This document shows, one piece after another, positions 1 to 6,953 of a stretch of 11,978 nucleotides of DNA. Under the pieces are notes generated by a model that did no database searches, was not told the DNA's origin, and saw nothing but the letters and a program-made list of their open reading frames with translations. The DNA is from Caryophanales bacterium UBA2753. Lineage in GTDB: Bacteria > Bacillota_I > Bacilli_A > RFN20 > CAG-826. The translations under genes were made by a program, and so were the position numbers. How positions within the stretch are numbered: position 1 is the first letter of the stretch; each line of letters starts with the position of its first letter. The stretch lies in contig DEJH01000071.1 in assembly GCA_002353275.1 (NCBI GenBank), positions 1-11,978 of the forward strand. Direction: 5' to 3'.

Positions 1-41
1 ATTCTAAGGGATTTTCTTTTTATATATGTCATATTTAAAAA

Positions 42-94
42 CTGTAACTTTTAATGGGGACCTCAAAAAAACTACTCCCCATAGGATGTTACAG
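42..94. repeat. Nested two-tier inverted repeat upstream of the orphan HTH gene
   Basis: The outer arms CTGTAAC (42-48) and GTTACAG (88-94) are perfect complements. The inner arms ATGGGGA (54-60) and TCCCCAT (76-82) are also perfect complements, separated by 5-nt internal loops and a 15-nt terminal loop. Read on the minus strand, the outer stem is followed by five T (positions 41 to 37), so it could end leftward transcription. On the plus strand no T-run follows. It could instead be an operator or the remnant of a mobile-element end; I see no transposase and no direct repeats. Confidence 0.6.
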
Positions 95-136
95 AACCAT
101 ATGTTTTCATATCACTTTTCTTTTTATCTTATTAAT

Positions 137-165
137 TTGTTTACCGTAGTATACAAAAATGTAAT
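137..165 (+). promoter_or_regulatory. Weak candidate promoter for the orphan HTH gene
   Basis: TTGTTT (137-142) and TGTAAT (160-165) are separated by 17 nt. If this is used, transcription would begin near 172, after the ATG at 169, which would favour translation from the ATG at 187. A competing -10-like TATACA lies at 150-155 without a good -35. Neither is strong. Confidence 0.25.
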
Positions 166-168
166 TTT

Positions 169-801
169 ATGGTAATAGTTAAATGTATGATTTATTTAGC
201 ACATGATTATATAGAAACATACCAATATGTTTTAGCTTATATATTTAGAAATGCAATTAGCGCAAAATACATTACTCCTTATATTGAAAAGCAAATAGCG
301 TATTCAGATACTTTTAGTGAATTTGAAAACTCTGATGTCACCAAAATTGCTTTTTCATCTTGCGATACAATTTATTCAAGTTTATTTGATGTAAATCCTT
401 CTCTGAGCTCAAATGAATATGATATTTATGATTGGGTTGCGTATGCCTATATAACTTTATTTCTTAAAGAAAGGGCAACGTTTGAAGCACTATTTCGAAT
501 TTTAAGCATTGAAGAAATGTTGAAAAAATATAAGTTATATCATGAGATGGATATTAGACAGCTCGAAGATATATTTATCGAACGCACAAGATATTCATTA
601 TTAGATGTCATTATGAAATCAAAGAAAATATCGACAAAAGAGCTTTCAGAGAAAACAAAAATCCCTTTTTCCACACTTTCTGCATTAAGATATGGAAAAA
701 GAGATATAAATAAAGTTGAGTTTAGGACAGTTATAAGAATTGCTAAGGCGCTAAATATTAAAGCCGAATCACTAAGTTACTTAGAACTAGAAACAAATTA
801 A
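169..801 (+). CDS. Uncharacterised protein with C-terminal helix-turn-helix domain
   Basis: I do not recognise residues 1-140 (210-aa form) as a named family. They are rich in aromatic and acidic residues, have no signal peptide or clear membrane segment, and look mainly helical. Residues about 143-205 look like an XRE/Cro-type helix-turn-helix: the stretch from SLLDVIMKSKKISTKELSEK through IPFSTLSALRYGKRDI to VIRIAKALNI has the usual five-helix spacing, with the recognition helix around PFSTLSALRYG. DNA binding is therefore inferred; the target is unknown. The start is uncertain: ATG 169 and ATG 187 (beginning MIYLAHDY) both lack a ribosome binding site, unlike most genes here. By my reading about nine of some 23 isoleucine codons are ATA, compared with about one of nine in rpiB. 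It stands alone, faces typA tail to tail with one base between, and is the only apparently accessory gene in the window. Confidence 0.75.
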   Translation: MVIVKCMIYLAHDYIETYQYVLAYIFRNAISAKYITPYIEKQIAYSDTFSEFENSDVTKIAFSSCDTIYSSLFDVNPSLSSNEYDIYDWVAYAYITLFLKERATFEALFRILSIEEMLKKYKLYHEMDIRQLEDIFIERTRYSLLDVIMKSKKISTKELSEKTKIPFSTLSALRYGKRDINKVEFRTVIRIAKALNIKAESLSYLELETN

Positions 802-802
802 T

Positions 803-2635
803 TTATTCGTTTTCTTGCGCTTTTTTAACATGAGCCTCCCACTTTTTACGTTCTGCGGTATTTAAGATTTTTTTACGCATACGGTAAGTGGTAGGAGTAA
901 TCTCCACTAATTCATCAGAGTTAATATAATCTAAACATGCCTCAAGAGATAACTTTCTTGGTGATTTTAATACGACAGTGTTGTCTTTATTTGAACTTCT
1001 AACGTTAGTGAGGTTTTTCTTTTGAGTAACATTAACTGCTAAATCGAAATCATAACGATGTTCACCAACAATCATTCCTTCATATACTTCGGTTCCAGGA
1101 AGAATGAACATTGTTCCTCTTTCTTCAGTGTGTTCAATCGCATAAGGAGTAGCTTGTCCTGCTTCAACAGAAACGAGAACTCCAATAATTCTTTCTCCAA
1201 TCGAAGAAGCGGTAATAGGGCGATATTCTCTATATGTATGAGATAAAATACCATAACCTTTGGTTAAGGTCATGAAATTGGTCATATACCCTAATAAGCC
1301 TCTACTAGGGATGATGTATTTTAAAACAGTGACTGTTTCTTTAGCGTCCATATTGATGAGTTCACCATTACGTTCACCGATGGTGACCATGATATCTCCA
1401 ACATATTCATTAGGAACATCGATTGTTAAATCTTCATATGGTTCACATTTCACCCCATCGATTTCTTTGATGATGACTTGTGGTTTGCTGACTTCGAGTT
1501 CGAATCCTTCTCTTCTCATATTTTCAATTAAAATTGAAAGGTGGAGTTCTCCTCTACCAGAGACAATCCAGCTTTCTGTATTAGGAATTCTACTTACTTT
1601 TAAAGCGACATCTCTTTGAGTTTCTCTAAATAATCTCTCTTCGATTTTTCTTGCGGTTAATAGTTTTCCATCTCTTCCTGATAATGGGGAAGAGTTAGTG
1701 CCGAAAGTCATTTGTAATGTAGGCTCATCTAATCTAATAAGTGGGAGAGGTTCTACGTGATTTGAAGCGCATATTGTTTCTCCAACGTTAATATCTGCTA
1801 AGCCTGCTACAGCGACAATATCTCCAGCGTGAGCTTCTTCAATTTCTAATCTTTTTAATCCTTGGAAACCAAATAGTTTAAGTACTCTAAAATTGTTAGT
1901 AGAACCATCTAAACGAGATACTGTAACATTATCGTTAACTTTGATTGTTCCTCTTTTAATAGTGCCAATTCCAATACGACCAACAAAGTCGTTATAGTCT
2001 AATAAAGCGACTTGAAGTTGAAGTGGTGAATCTTTATCCATATTTGGAGCAGGAATTTCGTCAATAATCGCTTGAAGGACTGCATCCATTCCACTAACTT
2101 GGGTAGATGGATCTGGGTCATTAGAAGAAGTTCCTTTTAAAGCAGAAGTATAGACGGTTTTGAATTCTAAGAATTCATCTGGAGCGCCTAATTCGATGAA
2201 TAATGTTAATACTTCATCAAGAGTTTGCTCGATATTGATATTTGCTCTATCGACTTTATTAATAACAACGATTGGTTTTACATGAGCTTCAAGAGCCTTC
2301 TTTAAAACGAATCTAGTTTGAGGCATGGTTCCTTCAAAAGCGTCCACTAAAAGTAGACATCCGTCAACCATGTTCATAATTCTTTCAACTTCTCCACCAA
2401 AATCAGCGTGACCTGGAGTGTCTAAGATATTAATTTTAGTGTCGTGATAAATGATTGAGGTAGTTTTCGCTAAAATAGTTATACCTCTTTCTCTTTCAAT
2501 GTCGTTACTATCCATTGCGCGGTCTGAAAGTTCTTCATTACTTCTGAAGGTAGATGAGGATTTTAAAAGTTGATCAACAAGAGTAGTCTTTCCGTGATCG
2601 ACGTGAGCAATAATAGCGATATTTCTAGTTTCCAT
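803..2635 (-). CDS. typA: Ribosome-associated translational GTPase TypA/BipA
   Basis: TypA/BipA is a GTPase of the EF-G/LepA class that binds the 70S ribosome and is linked to large-subunit assembly and to growth under cold or stress. All G motifs are present: G1 AHVDHGKT (10-17), G2 Thr53 in ERERGITI, G3 DTPGHADF (72-79), G4 NKVD (126-129) and G5 around the TSALKG stretch. A beta-barrel domain II, EF-G-like domains, and the TypA-type C-terminal domain with RGLLGYMTNF follow. The length, 610 aa, is normal. I start at 2635 rather than the further upstream ATG at 2695: AAGGAG lies 6 nt before 2635, the protein then begins METRNIAIIAHVDHGKT as in the family, and the extra 20 codons would lie across the promoter. 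The gene is monocistronic, between the rsmI terminator and the convergent orphan gene. No terminator is visible after its stop. Confidence 0.97.
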   Translation of the reverse strand: METRNIAIIAHVDHGKTTLVDQLLKSSSTFRSNEELSDRAMDSNDIERERGITILAKTTSIIYHDTKINILDTPGHADFGGEVERIMNMVDGCLLLVDAFEGTMPQTRFVLKKALEAHVKPIVVINKVDRANINIEQTLDEVLTLFIELGAPDEFLEFKTVYTSALKGTSSNDPDPSTQVSGMDAVLQAIIDEIPAPNMDKDSPLQLQVALLDYNDFVGRIGIGTIKRGTIKVNDNVTVSRLDGSTNNFRVLKLFGFQGLKRLEIEEAHAGDIVAVAGLADINVGETICASNHVEPLPLIRLDEPTLQMTFGTNSSPLSGRDGKLLTARKIEERLFRETQRDVALKVSRIPNTESWIVSGRGELHLSILIENMRREGFELEVSKPQVIIKEIDGVKCEPYEDLTIDVPNEYVGDIMVTIGERNGELINMDAKETVTVLKYIIPSRGLLGYMTNFMTLTKGYGILSHTYREYRPITASSIGERIIGVLVSVEAGQATPYAIEHTEERGTMFILPGTEVYEGMIVGEHRYDFDLAVNVTQKKNLTNVRSSNKDNTVVLKSPRKLSLEACLDYINSDELVEITPTTYRMRKKILNTAERKKWEAHVKKAQENE

Positions 2636-2641
2636 AATTTT

Positions 2642-2647
2642 CTCCTT
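2642..2647 (-). promoter_or_regulatory. Ribosome binding site deciding the typA start
   Basis: The minus strand reads AAGGAG, six bases before the ATG at 2635. It supports the 610-aa form over a 630-aa form starting at 2695. Confidence 0.9.
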
Positions 2648-2659
2648 CGCGCAAAAAAT

Positions 2660-2678
2660 CTTTTCTATCATAGAAAAG
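2660..2678. repeat. 19-bp perfect palindrome over the typA -10 box
   Basis: The plus strand reads CTTTTCTATCATAGAAAAG: two 9-bp arms that are exact reverse complements around one central base (2669). It covers the whole -10 hexamer and the predicted transcription start. This is the position expected of a repressor operator, but the binding protein is unknown. Chance in AT-rich DNA is possible, although nine matched pairs is long. Confidence 0.7.
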
Positions 2679-2695
2679 TAATTAATTGATTTCAA
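2667..2695 (-). promoter_or_regulatory. Sigma-A-type promoter of typA
   Basis: On the minus strand TTGAAA (2695-2690) and TATGAT (2672-2667) are separated by exactly 17 nt, matching TTGACA/TATAAT at five positions each. Transcription would start near 2660, giving a leader of about 25 nt that contains the AAGGAG site. Confidence 0.8.
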
Positions 2696-2706
2696 GATTT
2701 ATTAAT

Positions 2707-2736
2707 AAAAAATCCTCAGAATTAATTCCGAGGATT
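2707..2736 (-). terminator. Intrinsic terminator of the dnaX-rsmI operon
   Basis: On the minus strand AATCCTC pairs with GAGGATT, continued by a G-T pair and GAA/TTC around a TTAA loop. This makes a stem of about 11 bp, followed by six T and then an AT-rich tail. The hairpin starts inside the rsmI stop codon, and it separates the operon from the typA promoter. Confidence 0.92.
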
Positions 2737-3574
2737 ATTTGATGATATCTTTAATTTGGTTTTTTCTGATCTGATATATTTCACTTACCGTATCTATCGC
2801 ATCTTTTTTTGACATGTTCCTATCGGTGAAATATTTCACTTTTTCTTTTATTTCGTTTTCACTATAGGAGATTTCATTTTTGTTTCCTTCAACGACAATG
2901 ACCATTTCTCCTTTAAGCGAATTTTCATCAATATAGGCGACTTCTTGCAAGTTTCCGTATATTTTTTCTTCATTAATTTTGGTTAATTCTCTTTGTAGAG
3001 ATATATTTCGGTTGCCTAATACTTCAAGAAGTAATTTAAGCGTTTGAGAAATACGATGTGGAGATTCATAAAAGATTAAAGTTTCTCTTTTATCTTTAAG
3101 AGACTCTAATTCTTCTTTAGCTTCGTTAACTTTAGGGGATAAAAATCCATGGAAATAAAAGTGAGATGTATCAATAGACGAACTCACTAAAGCGTTAATA
3201 AAGGCAGAGCTACCTGAAATTGTAGAAACAGCGATATCGTTTTCAATACATAATTTGGTTAATAAATATCCAGGATCAGATATCCCAGGATAACCAGCGT
3301 CACTCATATATGCGACTTTTTTGCCGTTTTTGATTTCTTTAATAAGATTATTGCTCGCTTCAATTTCGTTATGCTCTCTTAAAGAAATAAGAGGTTTCTT
3401 TATTTGAAATTTGTGTAAAAGATCACTTGTATTGCGTGTATCCTCAGCAGCAATGATATCCATTTCATTAATCACTTCAATAGCGCGAGAAGAAAACTCT
3501 CCTAAATTACCAATCGGAGTAGCGATTAAATAAAGTAAGGGATAAGAATTATTAAAAGATTTAATTCTTTTCAT
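2735..3574 (-). CDS. rsmI: 16S rRNA (cytidine1402-2'-O)-methyltransferase RsmI
   Basis: RsmI uses S-adenosylmethionine to 2'-O-methylate C1402 in the decoding centre of 16S rRNA. The 279-aa protein has the tetrapyrrole-methylase-type fold with the family signatures in order: ATPIGNLGEFS (18-28), AAEDTRN (42-48), SDAGYPGISDPG (91-102), the SGSSAFINAL stretch near 120-129 and FYESPHR (168-174). A lysine-rich C-terminal tail follows. The length is usual. Its ATG lies inside the end of ricT (14-nt overlap) and the ribosome binding site is poor, so translational coupling to ricT is likely. In Bacillus subtilis the equivalent gene (yabC) closes the same gene cluster. It is the last gene of the operon, with the terminator hairpin beginning in its stop codon. 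Confidence 0.95.
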   Translation of the reverse strand: MKRIKSFNNSYPLLYLIATPIGNLGEFSSRAIEVINEMDIIAAEDTRNTSDLLHKFQIKKPLISLREHNEIEASNNLIKEIKNGKKVAYMSDAGYPGISDPGYLLTKLCIENDIAVSTISGSSAFINALVSSSIDTSHFYFHGFLSPKVNEAKEELESLKDKRETLIFYESPHRISQTLKLLLEVLGNRNISLQRELTKINEEKIYGNLQEVAYIDENSLKGEMVIVVEGNKNEISYSENEIKEKVKYFTDRNMSKKDAIDTVSEIYQIRKNQIKDIIK

Positions 3575-4430
3575 TGTTAATTTTTTCTTCTCTTTTTGGA
3601 CGGAAATGAGTGATTTTCACAAATTCCTCTAATGAGATAAATTTAGTGTCTTCAGGATTATCAATTTTGATCATTTTTGAAACGACATTAATTGAAGTAA
3701 CTTCATATTCAACTTTATCGATGAAGATTTTATATCCAATTGGAGGGAATTCTTTTTTTGCTTCACTATAAGCATCATCTTCATATTTTAAGCAACAAAG
3801 AAGCTTTCCACAGTGGCCAGAAAGTTTAGGAATATTAATCGCGAGCATTTGATTTTTCGCTCTGTTAATCGAGATTCCATCAAATTCATTTAAGAAGGTT
3901 GAGCAACATAAAGGAAGTCCACACATTCCTAACCCACCAATCATCTTAGCCTTATCTCTACTTCCAATTTGTCTTAATTCAATTCTGGTATGGAGTTTAG
4001 AGGCTAAAGCTTTCAATAATTCGCGGAAATCTACACGTTCATCTGCTACATATGAGAAAATAATCTTACTTCTATCTAAAACATATTCACTAGAGATGAG
4101 GTTCATATCAAGATGGAGATTATTAACCTCATTTTTACAAATCTCTAATGCGATTTTTGCATCTTGAATATTGGTGTCGTTAAGTCTGATATCAGATTCA
4201 ACCGCTCTACGAGTGACTGGACGAAGATCTAATGAAGAATGATATTGCTCAATATCGATTGGAGCGAAAAAGATTTCACCAAGTTCTAAGCCGTGTACTG
4301 TTTCGACAATGACTTTATCTCCAACTTTTAAATCGATATCTTTTACTCCAAAACAATAGGCATGATTTGAATAGTGGAACTTCACTCCTACGTAATGGGT
4401 ATATTTATGTTTTAATTCGGACATTTCCAT
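3561..4430 (-). CDS. ricT: PSP1-domain protein RicT (YaaT)
   Basis: This is the homologue of Bacillus subtilis YaaT/RicT, which with RicA and RicF forms an Fe-S-containing complex that assists RNase Y in mRNA maturation and affects competence, biofilm formation and sporulation. The 289-aa protein carries the PSP1 core (about 60-145) and the two cysteine clusters typical of RicT: GMCGLPLCC (C170, C175, C176) and GHCGKLLCC (C207, C212, C213), the likely cluster ligands. The start at 4430 follows AAGGAGT with 8-nt spacing, and that site overlaps the holB stop (5-nt gap). The neighbours holB and rsmI are the expected ones, but the yabA gene that lies between ricT and rsmI in B. subtilis is absent. 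No ricA or ricF is in view, so whether the full complex exists is unknown. Confidence 0.93.
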   Translation of the reverse strand: MEMSELKHKYTHYVGVKFHYSNHAYCFGVKDIDLKVGDKVIVETVHGLELGEIFFAPIDIEQYHSSLDLRPVTRRAVESDIRLNDTNIQDAKIALEICKNEVNNLHLDMNLISSEYVLDRSKIIFSYVADERVDFRELLKALASKLHTRIELRQIGSRDKAKMIGGLGMCGLPLCCSTFLNEFDGISINRAKNQMLAINIPKLSGHCGKLLCCLKYEDDAYSEAKKEFPPIGYKIFIDKVEYEVTSINVVSKMIKIDNPEDTKFISLEEFVKITHFRPKREEKINNEKN

Positions 4431-4435
4431 AATAG

Positions 4436-5428
4436 TTACTCCTTGATGATTTTAATAATGAGGTGATCGAGTAATAACGAGATATTAACGTTAAGGTTTA
4501 CGACATTTCTCGCTTTCAAGATTTCAATTAGGGAATCCTCTATATGAGGAAGCTTATTAGCGAGATTTTGTAATATTGTATCATAACTTGTTAAATGAAT
4601 TTGACGATTTGATTTAATATTCAGAATGTCTTCAAAGACTTCTGATAATAAATCGACAAAGAATCTGAGCTCTTCTTTACTCTTAATTAAAGGAATGATT
4701 TCTTTTTGGTTATAGTAAATTACATCGCGGTAATTACCATTTTCCATCCAATCAAGTAACCCCTTAAGAGCGCTTTTTGCTTCGAAATAATTGTCACTTT
4801 CTTCTTCGTTATTAATAAAGTCGTAAATTAATTCCCCATCGTTATAAAAATAAGATAATAATTCAGCGTCTTCTTTATCTATTTCAAAATTGATTGCCTC
4901 TTCAATTACTTTATTTCGATCGACACTTTTAAGTGTTAATACTTGGCAACGACTGACAATAGTAGGAAGAACATTATTAATGTTATTAGTAGTCAAGAAA
5001 GCGTATATTTCACTTTCTGGTTCTTCAATAAATTTGAGAATTGAGTTAACTGCTTCCAAAGTCATATTCTCAACGATATTGATGATATAAATCATGATTC
5101 CTTTGCTTTCAAAGGCAGTTTTTTCAAATCTTGATTCAATATTCAAGACATCTTCTTTTTTAATTGTCCCTTTAGAACCATCTAATTTGATGATGTCAGG
5201 ATAGTTATCACTATCAATACGTAAGCAGGTGATGCAGTTATTACACGCGAGTGGATTAGGCTCATCACAAAGAATTGATTTCGCTAAAAAAGAGGCAACT
5301 TCAAATGTTGGAGTGCCTGGATTACCCACTAATAGATAAGCATGAGAAAGAGTTTTATTCTTTAACGAATTAGTGAATGTTTGATAGATGATTGGTTGGT
5401 TTTCTTGTAGGTATTTCCCTATTTGCAT
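4436..5428 (-). CDS. holB: DNA polymerase III delta' subunit (clamp loader)
   Basis: Delta' is the non-motor AAA+ subunit of the clamp loader that places the beta clamp on DNA. The protein (330 aa) resembles DnaX in its first 170 residues but the ATP site is degenerate. The P-loop position reads GNPGTPTF (35-42) without GKT, and the Walker B position reads IYIINIVEN (113-121) without DE; both are normal for delta'. A zinc site is present (C54, C62, C65, C68), and the SRC arginine-finger motif is at 159-161, which in this family acts on the neighbouring DnaX ATP site. The start overlaps the tmk end by 10 nt and has only a weak binding site, suggesting translational coupling. Co-transcription with dnaX puts two clamp-loader subunits under one promoter. 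Confidence 0.93.
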   Translation of the reverse strand: MQIGKYLQENQPIIYQTFTNSLKNKTLSHAYLLVGNPGTPTFEVASFLAKSILCDEPNPLACNNCITCLRIDSDNYPDIIKLDGSKGTIKKEDVLNIESRFEKTAFESKGIMIYIINIVENMTLEAVNSILKFIEEPESEIYAFLTTNNINNVLPTIVSRCQVLTLKSVDRNKVIEEAINFEIDKEDAELLSYFYNDGELIYDFINNEEESDNYFEAKSALKGLLDWMENGNYRDVIYYNQKEIIPLIKSKEELRFFVDLLSEVFEDILNIKSNRQIHLTSYDTILQNLANKLPHIEDSLIEILKARNVVNLNVNISLLLDHLIIKIIKE

Positions 5429-6039
5429 AGTCTACTTGTTATAGCTTCTAATGTTGCTTTAGCGACTTCTTCTCTACTTTTTGAAGCATCAATAATCACA
5501 TATCTTTCTGGATAGCGTTTCGCTAAAAGTAAGAAAGTTTCTCTCACTTTATTATGGAATTCGAGCTTCTCTAAATCTAAGCGATTAACTTCTCTAGAGG
5601 CATTAGCAGCGATTCTTTTTAATCCTTCTTCAGGTTTGATATCAAATAACAAAGTTAAATCTGGGAAAGTGTTTTCAGTCGCGAATAAATTAATATTTAA
5701 AATATTATCCACTCCTAAACCTCTTGCGCCACCTTGATAGGCTAAAGAAGAATCTAAATAACGATCACAAATAACAATTTTTCCTTCTTTTAGAGCAGGC
5801 CAGACCTTTTCCACTAAATGTTGTCTTCTACTTGCCGCGTATAAAAGAGCTTCGGTTCTAGGATCCATTGCCGTATTCTCTTTATCCAAGATAACATTAC
5901 GAATTTGTTCCGATATTGGAGTGCCACCAGGTTCTCTAGTTCTAACGATTTTGTAACCTTTAGCTTCTAAAGCTTTAACAGCAGCTTCTACCGCGGTGGT
6001 TTTTCCGCTTCCTTCAGGTCCTTCTAATGTGATAAACAT
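5419..6039 (-). CDS. tmk: Thymidylate kinase
   Basis: Tmk phosphorylates dTMP to dTDP with ATP, the essential step towards dTTP. The 206-aa protein has the P-loop GPEGSGKT (7-14), the REPGGTP stretch (35-41), the DRY motif (92-94) with the following SSLAYQG substrate loop, and a LID region rich in Arg and Glu near residues 145-160. The acidic rather than basic P-loop, with arginines in the LID, points to the bacterial type II enzyme. AAGGAG stands 6 nt before the ATG. It follows recR by 11 nt and overlaps holB by 10 nt. This is the only gene here ending in TAG. The yaaQ and yaaR genes that separate tmk and holB in Bacillus are missing. Confidence 0.97.
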   Translation of the reverse strand: MFITLEGPEGSGKTTAVEAAVKALEAKGYKIVRTREPGGTPISEQIRNVILDKENTAMDPRTEALLYAASRRQHLVEKVWPALKEGKIVICDRYLDSSLAYQGGARGLGVDNILNINLFATENTFPDLTLLFDIKPEEGLKRIAANASREVNRLDLEKLEFHNKVRETFLLLAKRYPERYVIIDASKSREEVAKATLEAITSRLCK

Positions 6040-6050
6040 AGCCTTCTCCT

Positions 6051-6647
6051 TTATATCTTTCTTCTACCTTCTAACGCTCTAGACAAGGTAAGAGGGTCAA
6101 CATAATCTAAATTACCCCCGATTTGTAATCCATAAGCGAGTCGAGTAACTTTTATTCCATATTTTTCAATTAATTTTGCTAAATACATTGAAGTGGTTTC
6201 TCCATCCACTGTCGGATTAGTGGCTAAAATCACTTCATTAAATTTGCCTTCTTCAATTCTTTTAATTAAAGAAGGGATATTAAGTTTTTCTGTATCCATT
6301 CCTTTTGATAAAGATAGTTCTCCGTTAAGAACGTGATATAAGCCTTTATATGATTCACTTTTCTCAATTGAGAAGACATCTTTTGGATATGAGACCACCA
6401 TTAAAGTGGATTCATCACGGTTTTTATCATCACAAATATAGCAGCCATCAATATCGGTAATCATTCCACATATTGGGCAGAAATGGATATGTTCTTTTAA
6501 AGAGGCGATCGAATTAGCGATTTCTTTTAGATCCTCTTCAGAAAAATCTAAAAGAGAGAACGCCATACGTTCAGCGCTTTTCTTTCCTACTCCAGGAAGT
6601 TTATATAGGCTTTCTATGAGATTATCTAAAGATTTTAGATTTTCCAT
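6051..6647 (-). CDS. recR: Recombination mediator RecR
   Basis: RecR, with RecO and RecF, helps load RecA at single-stranded gaps and forms a ring clamp on DNA. The 198-aa protein shows the domains in order: helix-hairpin-helix (LYKLPGVGKKSAERMAF, 14-30), a Cys4 zinc finger (C57, C60, C69, C72), a Toprim domain (about 81-170, with VVSYPKDVFSIEK and the acidic ATNPTVDGETT stretch), and a C-terminal segment with GLQIGGNLDYVDPLTL. The position of the usual first Toprim glutamate reads VVSYPKD; loss of this residue is known in RecR, which is not a nuclease, so it is not a defect. It begins at a TAATG overlap with ybaB, with GGAGG about 12 nt upstream. The ybaB-recR pairing is widely conserved. 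Confidence 0.97.
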   Translation of the reverse strand: MENLKSLDNLIESLYKLPGVGKKSAERMAFSLLDFSEEDLKEIANSIASLKEHIHFCPICGMITDIDGCYICDDKNRDESTLMVVSYPKDVFSIEKSESYKGLYHVLNGELSLSKGMDTEKLNIPSLIKRIEEGKFNEVILATNPTVDGETTSMYLAKLIEKYGIKVTRLAYGLQIGGNLDYVDPLTLSRALEGRRKI

Positions 6648-6949
6648 TAAAAACCAAGTCCTCCGCTACGACCGGTGATTCTTTTATTGATTTCTTCATT
6701 CTCTTCGTCAATTTGATTAAAGAGTTCATTTAATCCAGAGACGATTAATTCTTCAACCATCTCTTTATTATCTTTTTCATATCCATCTTCTTCGATTTCA
6801 ATGGATTTTACTTCTTTAGAACCTAAAACAGTGATCGTTACTAATCCTGCTTTAGTGATTTTGAATTCTTTTTCCGCTAAGGCGTCTTGTGCTTTTTGAA
6901 GCTCTCTTTGCATCTTTTGAGCTTGAATCATCATTTGTTGCATGTTCAT
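6647..6949 (-). CDS. ybaB: Nucleoid-associated protein, YbaB/EbfC family
   Basis: This is a small DNA-binding protein of the YbaB/EbfC family, homodimeric in known members and found on the nucleoid. Its exact role is unsettled, but it often sits between dnaX and recR. The 100-aa sequence has the family shape: an N-terminal helix full of Met and Gln (MQQMMIQAQKMQRELQKAQ), a central beta region (KEFKITKAGLVTITVLG), a second helix rich in Glu, and a short C-terminal tail RSGGLGF. AGGAG stands about 9 nt before the ATG. It starts 4 nt after the dnaX stop and shares one base with the recR start, so the three genes form one transcription and translation unit. Confidence 0.95.
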   Translation of the reverse strand: MNMQQMMIQAQKMQRELQKAQDALAEKEFKITKAGLVTITVLGSKEVKSIEIEEDGYEKDNKEMVEELIVSGLNELFNQIDEENEEINKRITGRSGGLGF

Positions 6950-6953
6950 AAAA

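Noticed and set aside
73..82. GGGGAGTAG on the minus strand, resembling the start of a manganese (yybP-ykoY) riboswitch
   Set aside because: The partner conserved segments of that riboswitch are not present nearby; the G-run is explained by the inverted repeat.
1058..1619. Open reading frames antisense to typA (and similar ones opposite dnaX, prfA and prmC)
   Set aside because: They lie fully inside strongly conserved genes, have low-complexity or Ser/Asn-rich translations, and lack binding sites and known domains. They are shadows.
2636..2695. N-terminal extension of TypA by 20 residues from an ATG at 2695
   Set aside because: It overlaps the promoter's -35 box, has no ribosome binding site, and the family begins at METRNIAIIAHVDHGKT, where AAGGAG stands 6 nt upstream.
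4436..5428. Loss of the ATP-binding motif in the delta' subunit as a broken gene
   Set aside because: Absence of a working P-loop is normal for delta', and the zinc site and SRC motif are intact.
6350..6410. Missing Toprim glutamate in RecR as an unusual loss
   Set aside because: RecR proteins, including that of Bacillus subtilis, are not nucleases and commonly lack this residue.
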